Source: CAZKUN01 sp964555935
GTDB taxonomy: Bacteria; Armatimonadota; Zipacnadia; Zipacnadales; VGFC01
Reading direction: 5' to 3'
Length of the DNA stretch: 64,000 nt
Assembly: GCA_964555935.1 (NCBI GenBank)
Contig: CAZKUN010000015.1
Span: 5,239 to 69,238, forward strand
Part shown: positions 60,201 through 64,000 of the stretch, in pieces
How positions within the stretch are numbered: the first letter of the stretch is position 1
Layout: the number at the start of each line of letters is the position of its first letter
Position numbers and translations under genes: made by a program
The notes under the pieces: generated by a model
Databases searched by the model: none
Seen by the model: the letters and a program-made list of their open reading frames with translations, nothing else
Told to the model about the DNA's origin: nothing

Positions 60201-61226
60201 CGTCTTCCCATGATCCTCGCCGCCGAGGATGCGCTCTCTTCCGCCGCAGTACGTGTCCGACTCATACCACCGCAGCACGAGGGTCTCTGCCTGCTCGGGG
60301 ATCTCGATTTCCCGCGTGAGTTGCGCGTAGCTCCCCGCCTCGCTCGGCACGTCCTCATGGGTCAGAGCCAGCACGCCCCGACGGTCAACTTGCATCGCAT
60401 ACGGGCCTTGTGATGTGAAGTCCCATTCGCCGTCAAACGCAGCGCCCTCGCCTCGCTCCGGCAGCGCCATGACTCCTTCCAGGTCCGTGAAGAGCCGCTC
60501 CGGCATGGCCCGTGGCGGGCGCTCGCCTGCCCGCGTGGTCGTGCTAGCGAGAGCATATTGCACCAGGTTCTCAAACAGCTTCGCCCCCGCGCTATTCGCA
60601 TCGCCCTCAGTGTCCTTGAACCAGTGGTAGGCGGGGATCATCTGCACCAGGATGATGCGCCCTTTGCCGAGCGGCAGCTCAACGATCCCATAGTGCTCGC
60701 CCTGATCCTTGGCCTCGCTCTCGTCCCACGCTTGCTCGCCGCCTGCGCTGGCCAGCGGCTCCCACCCTTCGCCCAAGCCCCAGAACGCCCGGTAGATGCT
60801 CCCGCCATGCACGTCGCGCATCGCTGCATCGGTGAACGCGTGAGGCGTGGTGAAGATGGGATGCTCCGGCTCGAGGATCTTGCCAAACGCATAGGCCTTG
60901 TCGCGCGACGCGGCCGCGGGTAACCACGGGTCTTCCGCGTCCGCCCGGAATCCCAAAAACGCGCCGCCGCCACGCACGAAGGCCTCGATCACCTCCGAGT
61001 CGCCATTGAGCGCCGTCCGCTTCTGGTCCATCCCCCAGACGATCACGTCGTAGTCGAACGGCGAGACGCCGCGATACTCGCCCGTCTCGATGCGCGCGTG
61101 CTCCGTCCCCAACGCCTCCATCGCCTGTGTCGAGTACGTGCCGTCCGGCGCGACGAGCAGAACCTTCGGCTGGGCACTTGCGGCGGGCACTCCGAGAACC
61201 AACGGGATTAACATGGCGCCAATCAT
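57294..61226 (-). CDS. Secreted exo-rhamnogalacturonan-lyase-like (PcRGLX/YetA) protein with ThuA-like N-terminus
   Basis: 1310 residues; ATG 61226 with TAGGAG 8 nt upstream; signal peptide MIGAMLIPLVLGVPAASAQ. A ThuA/GATase-like domain (about 20-235; FDYDVIVWGMDQK, VRGGGAFLGFRADAE, GKGRIILVQMIPAYHWF) is followed by galactose-binding-like sandwiches (about 250-530). Then come the three PcRGLX/YetA parts: RIFT barrel (about 550-640; VQGVPFPVKCLPEGTRI, LQTRTIARWPHGSAKVVLL), beta domain (about 645-870), and an alpha/alpha toroid (about 900-1300; HHGFALQYLRSGDPKWWELC, GHSWVEGMVDYWFLTGDPW). PcRGLX enzymes cleave rhamnogalacturonan from the end; whether this protein does is untested. The ThuA-like plus lyase-like fusion is uncommon to my knowledge. 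A short GC hairpin at 60511-60535 falls in the linker between the first two domains. Confidence 0.8.
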   Translation of the reverse strand: MIGAMLIPLVLGVPAASAQPKVLLVAPDGTYSTQAMEALGTEHARIETGEYRGVSPFDYDVIVWGMDQKRTALNGDSEVIEAFVRGGGAFLGFRADAEDPWLPAAASRDKAYAFGKILEPEHPIFTTPHAFTDAAMRDVHGGSIYRAFWGLGEGWEPLASAGGEQAWDESEAKDQGEHYGIVELPLGKGRIILVQMIPAYHWFKDTEGDANSAGAKLFENLVQYALASTTTRAGERPPRAMPERLFTDLEGVMALPERGEGAAFDGEWDFTSQGPYAMQVDRRGVLALTHEDVPSEAGSYAQLTREIEIPEQAETLVLRWYESDTYCGGRERILGGEDHGKTALENYKSDMRFAQVLVNGEVVWEQDVLGKNPQPARTRIRTADITEAVREADGKCELALRVEDREGSEELPFAIDVFFATVEVIADLRHGPAEEVLGEDLSTVHAGPDGRYSVGVKLRDGHTGQSQLRMMAGEREIGAWKLSADDHREYWAVSEPTELTTGEQVRVEVTRDGDEEAKITEAAIIPARLLAQPTEPADPPAAGGAGVARVSFPITVRETAGVARTDEVAVQGVPFPVKCLPEGTRIRITGPDGEAVPLQTRTIARWPHGSAKVVLLAFPATVPANGETVYTVEAGEGIEPLAPTGGLSLTEEGETIRIDTGVITATISKTTGQVVEGVVRGDRIMKAADDVWELAMVDEEGRRLSSGGATVSETEIIEAGPLRALIVRKGSLADADGTLVDYRMTIEATAGSDDLRLEATLINREDRAEVYLKRWSLALARSDAAEGAVLLAEDETRATNGGAVLYQHNERELTWTGEDGARERTEGKLPGFVRLNGIAAGARWFWQRYPQAISVEDDAVRFDFIPEPLDEGDLPTRWRDRMLEMTDKYSVGGIGYPQSPGKMGMFRLAQGEAISQEMLLVFDGTDDPPSEAIFAPLTARLRGATDAAYACSTRAFGELSAADPDTYPQYEAAVEKLYDSFLAKREKRREYGFENFGDDTFEWGYGPSYTYWSNSEYDRHHGFALQYLRSGDPKWWELCEQAARQYRDVVVCHYAAPGSSLMGGPRHHNATSVWMPQHDDQFWVADHTMSGANTGHSWVEGMVDYWFLTGDPWAEEVAHGLADWYCEMAENNHYGAGGQERGPGWTLIAISALTNAVGGERIRNAGWIVADWIINYQDPIRGVVSIPISEQPSYEGGSTFMHGIVGRGLGRWYDVTGDPRVRDSLIGISEWITTEPMGDPGTFWYKQSPQNSTRYGATDQCLTALSYAYDLTGDEWFAEMTQALMDRTNPGSRSVSWYPQTLAQMSEAKE

Positions 61227-61344
61227 CCTCTGCTCTCCTAAGAGTCAGCGATCGCGTCCGATATCGCCTTCCTCACCGCGCTCCTTCACCCCTCCGCAGA
61301 AAGGCCATGCCCACCTCGGACACGAAACCTCACCCGGCCGCCGC

Positions 61345-61392
61345 CGTGGGACAGGCGCAGGGAAACTCGGCGTCTGAGTTTCCACGCCTGTC
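61345..61392 (+). repeat. Composite hairpin: module E inside the loop of module C
   Basis: Outer arms GACAGGCG (61350-61357) and CGCCTGTC (61385-61392) pair perfectly and equal module C. Where other C copies have TCCT or TCT, this one holds CAG, a full module E (GGAAACTC 61361-61368, GGCGTCT, GAGTTTCC 61376-61383) and A. This is a nested insertion like that at 33362-33422. Confidence 0.9.
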
Positions 61393-61404
61393 GCAGTCGG
61401 TGTC

Positions 61405-61429
61405 CGTAGGTCGGATCTCCTGATCCGAC
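61405..61429 (+). repeat. Hairpin module A, TCCT-loop variant
   Basis: CGTAG, then GTCGGATC-TCCT-GATCCGAC (61410-61429). It differs from the other module A copies by one base in the centre, which gives an 8-bp stem and the TCCT loop shared with modules B and C. Confidence 0.92.
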
Positions 61430-61475
61430 GCCGTCGGCCGTTCGCCGTTCGATACTCTCGGAGTGAGCAACCACC

Positions 61476-62810
61476 ATGAACTTCGGCTTCGCGAAGACCG
61501 ACATCACGCCCCGCGTCGGCGTCCAGCTCTACGGCTACGGGCCGTTCCTCAACCGCCATTCCATCGCCGTCCGCGACCCACTATTCGCCCGCGCGATGGC
61601 CGTGTCCGATGGCGAGACCGCCGCCGTCCTCGTCAGCTGCGACCTCGTCGGCGTCTCCGCTGATATCACCGACGCCGTCCGCGAGCGCGTCGCTGCTGAG
61701 ACCGACCTTCCGGGCGAGCACGTCTGCGTCCACTGCGTCCACACTCACTCCGGCCCTCGGACGAAGACGACCATCGGTTGGGGCGCCGACGATCCGCCGT
61801 ATCTCGAGTTGCTCCCCGGCAAGATCGCTTCCGCCTGCGTCGCGGCGATCCAGAACCTCCAGCCGGCCACCATCAGCCACGCCGTCGTCCCATGCGAGGG
61901 CTTGGGCTATAACCGTGAGGATGACGTCCGCTCGGACTTGGCCGACTGCCTCCGCGAGGACTGGCGTCCCGCCAAACCCGAACTCACCGATACCGAGGCC
62001 CACGTGTTGCGCGTTGACGCCGATGGCGAGACCCTCGGCTTCGCGTCCTACTTCTCTTGCCATCCCGTCGTCGGCCCCAGTCCGAGCCGCTACATCCACG
62101 GCGACTTCGTCGGCGTGGCGACCAACAATCTGGAGCGCGAAACCCCCGGCTCCGTCGGGCTATTCCTCCAGGGCTGCCAGGGCGACATCAACTCCTGCGT
62201 CGTGCATTACGCAGAGCAGGAATCGCTCCTGGCGCTCGACGTCATCGCCGGACGCTACGCCCGCCAGATCCGGCCTGGCATTCGCGATGCGTCGCCGCTA
62301 AGTGGGGGAGAGGTCCGCGTCATCTCCCGCGAGTGCAAGCTCACCCACGATCCGGTCCCCGAAGCCGAACTCCGCGAGATGCTGGCCGAGCGCGAGGCCA
62401 TCCTCAATGCGCCCGGGGCCTCGGATGAGGACGGCGAGGTCCGCATGGCAACCGTCTACGCGATCGCGCTTCGCAAGGAGTTGGCGCGCCTGCGAGACGA
62501 GGTGCCCATCGACGACGCCTTCGAGATCCAGGGGCTCCGCATCGGCGATTTGCTGATGGTCGGCGCGCCCTTTGAGATCATGAATCGCTACAAGACCCGC
62601 ATCCAGGAGCAGTTCGACCAGCCCGTGCTGGTGATGGGTCTATGTAATGACGCACGTGGCTACGCGCCTCGCCGCGAGTCCTTCGCGAAGGAGGGCAACT
62701 ACGCCGCTCGCGTCGTTCCGTACCTGCTTGGCTACTCGCCCTTCGCGCCGTCGGTCGAGGATGAGTTGGTGGCCGCGATGACCTCAGTCGCCCGAGAGCT
62801 GTCCGCATGA
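61476..62810 (+). CDS. Neutral/alkaline ceramidase-like hydrolase (PF04734 N-terminal domain)
   Basis: 444 residues; ATG 61476 with a GGAGTGAG site upstream; no signal peptide, so cytoplasmic as written. The ceramidase N-terminal domain is recognisable: GFAKTDITPRVGVQLYGYG, ARAMAVSDGETAAVLVSCDL, HCVHTHSGP with His89 and His91 as metal-site candidates, SYFSCHPVV, GLFLQGCQGDINS, and LMVGAPFEIMNRYKTRI. Eukaryotic and Pseudomonas neutral ceramidases are about 650-760 residues with an extra C-terminal domain, which is missing here. Short bacterial members are common beside sugar-catabolic genes and may be non-lipid amidases or esterases, so ceramide as substrate is only one option. It overlaps the next gene as ATGA. 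Confidence 0.83.
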   Translation: MNFGFAKTDITPRVGVQLYGYGPFLNRHSIAVRDPLFARAMAVSDGETAAVLVSCDLVGVSADITDAVRERVAAETDLPGEHVCVHCVHTHSGPRTKTTIGWGADDPPYLELLPGKIASACVAAIQNLQPATISHAVVPCEGLGYNREDDVRSDLADCLREDWRPAKPELTDTEAHVLRVDADGETLGFASYFSCHPVVGPSPSRYIHGDFVGVATNNLERETPGSVGLFLQGCQGDINSCVVHYAEQESLLALDVIAGRYARQIRPGIRDASPLSGGEVRVISRECKLTHDPVPEAELREMLAEREAILNAPGASDEDGEVRMATVYAIALRKELARLRDEVPIDDAFEIQGLRIGDLLMVGAPFEIMNRYKTRIQEQFDQPVLVMGLCNDARGYAPRRESFAKEGNYAARVVPYLLGYSPFAPSVEDELVAAMTSVARELSA

Positions 62811-64000
62811 CCGTTCTGCTCATCGCCCTGCTCGCCGCGCCGTCCTTGGCTGAGTACCCCACGCCCGAGCAGGCGGGCTTCCATCACTGCATGTTGATCT
62901 ACGATGCGGCCACGCGCGACGCCGCTGGCATGATGCCCTTCGTCACCCACCTCAGCAAGCGTGATAGGCCGACCGAGTGGCTCTTCGATGCCTTCCTCTT
63001 CTGCGCGCAGGGGTCGGGCCCGTCCACCGAAGCCTCCTACATGAACGGGCCGACCAACCAGGCTGACTGGCAAGCCATGCTCGAGCCATGGTTCTCACCC
63101 GAGCACGGTTTCCCCGCGCTGCAGGCCGCGGTTGACCAGGCCGAAACTCGCCTCGGCCCAATCCCCAAGCCCCTTCAAATCATCATCACGATTCCCTACC
63201 CGTCGATCTCCCAGACCGACTTCGGGGATGTCGATGGCGATGGCGTCTCCGAGGACCTTACCGACGCGGATGACTTCACCGAAGCGATTTCGTGGTACCT
63301 CGATCTCGCCACCCGCCGATTCGATGAGGCCGACCTCCCTGACCTCGAGTTGTGGGGCTTCTACTGGACATGGGAGGGCATCGCGGGCGCTGACGGCGCC
63401 AATGCTCTGCTCACTTCGGAGATAGTCCACGAGCGCGGGCGCCGGTTGCTCTGGATCCCCTGGTACCGCGCGTCGGGCTGGGAAAGCTGGCGCGATTTCG
63501 GCTTCGACGTCGCCATCATGCAGCCCAACTACGCCTTCCTGACCTACCACCGCGATGCCATCCGCAACGACCGCCTCGTTGACAATGCCGAGGCTGCGCG
63601 CGCGCATGGTCTGGGCGTTGAGATGGAGACCGGCTACGCTCCGGACACCAACGCTCGCACGCGCGAGATCTTCCGCGATTACATGGCCTTCGGCGCCGCC
63701 GAAATCTGCGGCTACCAGCACGCAGCAACCGCGTATTTCCAGAGCTTCGGCGTCTTCCCCAAGCTCCACGACGCCGCCGATCGAGACGCCCGCCGCACCT
63801 ACCACCGGATCGCGGGCTACGTGCGCGGCAATTCGCAGCCTCGCCCTGGCCGACTGAGGCGCGCCACCGTCACGCGCGGTACTGACCGGGCGCCCGAACT
63901 CGTCGACAACCACTTCGTCACCGAGCGCGATTCTGCCGATGGCGCGGTGCCGGTCGGCGACACCACTCTCACCCTCCGTTTCCCGAGGCCTCGCGATATC
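62807..64000 (+). CDS. Secreted DUF4855 protein (3'-truncated)
   Basis: The frame opens at ATG 62807, in the ATGA overlap with the ceramidase-like gene, and is still open at the right edge (398 codons seen). Signal peptide MTVLLIALLAAPSLAEYP. DUF4855 features: HHCMLIYDAATRDAAGMMPFV near 22-42, a middle LELWGFYWTWEGI near 183-196 with candidate catalytic Glu, IVHERGRRLLWIPWYRASGW near 207-226, FDVAIMQPNYAF near 235-246, and GLGVEMETGYAPD. The family is a predicted TIM-barrel glycoside hydrolase of unproven activity. After about residue 340 a new beta-rich domain begins (TRGTDRAPELVDNHFVTE) and is cut by the window edge. Confidence 0.85.
   Translation, partial: MTVLLIALLAAPSLAEYPTPEQAGFHHCMLIYDAATRDAAGMMPFVTHLSKRDRPTEWLFDAFLFCAQGSGPSTEASYMNGPTNQADWQAMLEPWFSPEHGFPALQAAVDQAETRLGPIPKPLQIIITIPYPSISQTDFGDVDGDGVSEDLTDADDFTEAISWYLDLATRRFDEADLPDLELWGFYWTWEGIAGADGANALLTSEIVHERGRRLLWIPWYRASGWESWRDFGFDVAIMQPNYAFLTYHRDAIRNDRLVDNAEAARAHGLGVEMETGYAPDTNARTREIFRDYMAFGAAEICGYQHAATAYFQSFGVFPKLHDAADRDARRTYHRIAGYVRGNSQPRPGRLRRATVTRGTDRAPELVDNHFVTERDSADGAVPVGDTTLTLRFPRPRDI

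Larger units (their letters stand above)
61227..61475. promoter_or_regulatory. Divergent intergenic region, lyase-like gene / ceramidase, with hairpins
   Basis: 249 bp between divergent starts, the longest non-coding stretch in the window. Its right half is filled by the composite hairpin at 61345-61392 and module A at 61405-61429. Promoters are expected for both genes but none is recognisable. Confidence 0.3.

Noticed and set aside
16196..61429. CRISPR array
   Set aside because: The repeats are scattered over 45 kb, differ in stem sequence and lack regular spacers or nearby cas genes.

Overview
The window is a GC-rich (about two-thirds G+C by eye), densely coding bacterial scaffold from an assembly: two runs of exactly 10 N (16085-16094, 22101-22110) each interrupt a gene. 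I see 37 protein genes (two cut by the window edges), no rRNA, tRNA, CRISPR array, transposase, phage or plasmid gene, and no gene-free stretch above 300 bp. The gene content (DUF4838, DUF4855, DUF1080, DUF2961/GH172, heparinase II/III with DUF4962, exo-rhamnogalacturonan-lyase-like, GH38, TIGR03790, FecR-like, beta-helix proteins) is of the kind seen in uncultured polysaccharide-degrading lineages near Planctomycetota/PVC, Armatimonadota, Hydrogenedentota or Lentisphaerota. The sequence alone does not fix the phylum.

Layout. 1-2.6 kb (+): end of a thiamine-dependent 2-oxoacid dehydrogenase E1 alpha, E1 beta and a Gfo/Idh/MocA dehydrogenase, translationally coupled. 2.6-13.1 kb (-): secreted DUF4838 protein, GHL10 hydrolase, GH42-like hydrolase and an M60-like metallopeptidase with PA14. 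13.2-18.0 kb: heparinase II/III-like lyase (+, spanning gap 1) facing a beta-helix lipoprotein (-). 18.1-23.3 kb (+): GH38 alpha-mannosidase, four-carbon acid-sugar kinase (DUF1537, spanning gap 2) and a PdxA2-type dehydrogenase, a route from an acid sugar to dihydroxyacetone phosphate. 23.3-26.0 kb (-): second GH42-like protein. 26.1-30.4 kb (+): DUF1080, GH172-like and GHL-type hydrolases overlapping as ATGA. 30.5-32.3 kb (-): TIGR03790-like protein. 32.4-38.8 kb (+): amidohydrolase, creatininase-like amidase, second GH38, GH5-like hydrolase, esterase. 38.8-44.7 kb (-): MnmA, a membrane protein, a HEAT-repeat protein, a GH42-like protein. 44.8-49.7 kb (+): DUF4838 and BNR-propeller proteins. 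49.8-61.2 kb (-): beta-helix protein, Gfo/Idh/MocA, FecR/LamG-like protein, a phospholipid block (lipid kinase, CdsA, CDP-alcohol phosphatidyltransferase) and a 1310-residue exo-rhamnogalacturonan-lyase-like protein. 61.5-64.0 kb (+): neutral-ceramidase-like protein and a truncated DUF4855 protein.

Function. About twenty genes encode exported or cytoplasmic enzymes for complex glycans or glycoproteins (mannosides, uronate or rhamnogalacturonan-like polymers, possibly mucin-like or sphingolipid conjugates). They alternate with oxidoreductases and acid-sugar catabolism that would process the released sugars. Unlike a Bacteroidetes PUL there is no SusC/SusD pair, transporter, sulfatase or sensor/regulator here.

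The most unusual DNA feature is a family of short hairpins in the intergenic gaps. The stems differ, but nearly all share a CGTAG or CGTG leader and a pyrimidine loop (TC, TCC, TCCT, TTCC). Almost all lie in the same orientation on the + strand whatever the direction of the genes, and in two places one module sits inside the loop or arm of another. This looks like an active or recently active palindromic-repeat system.
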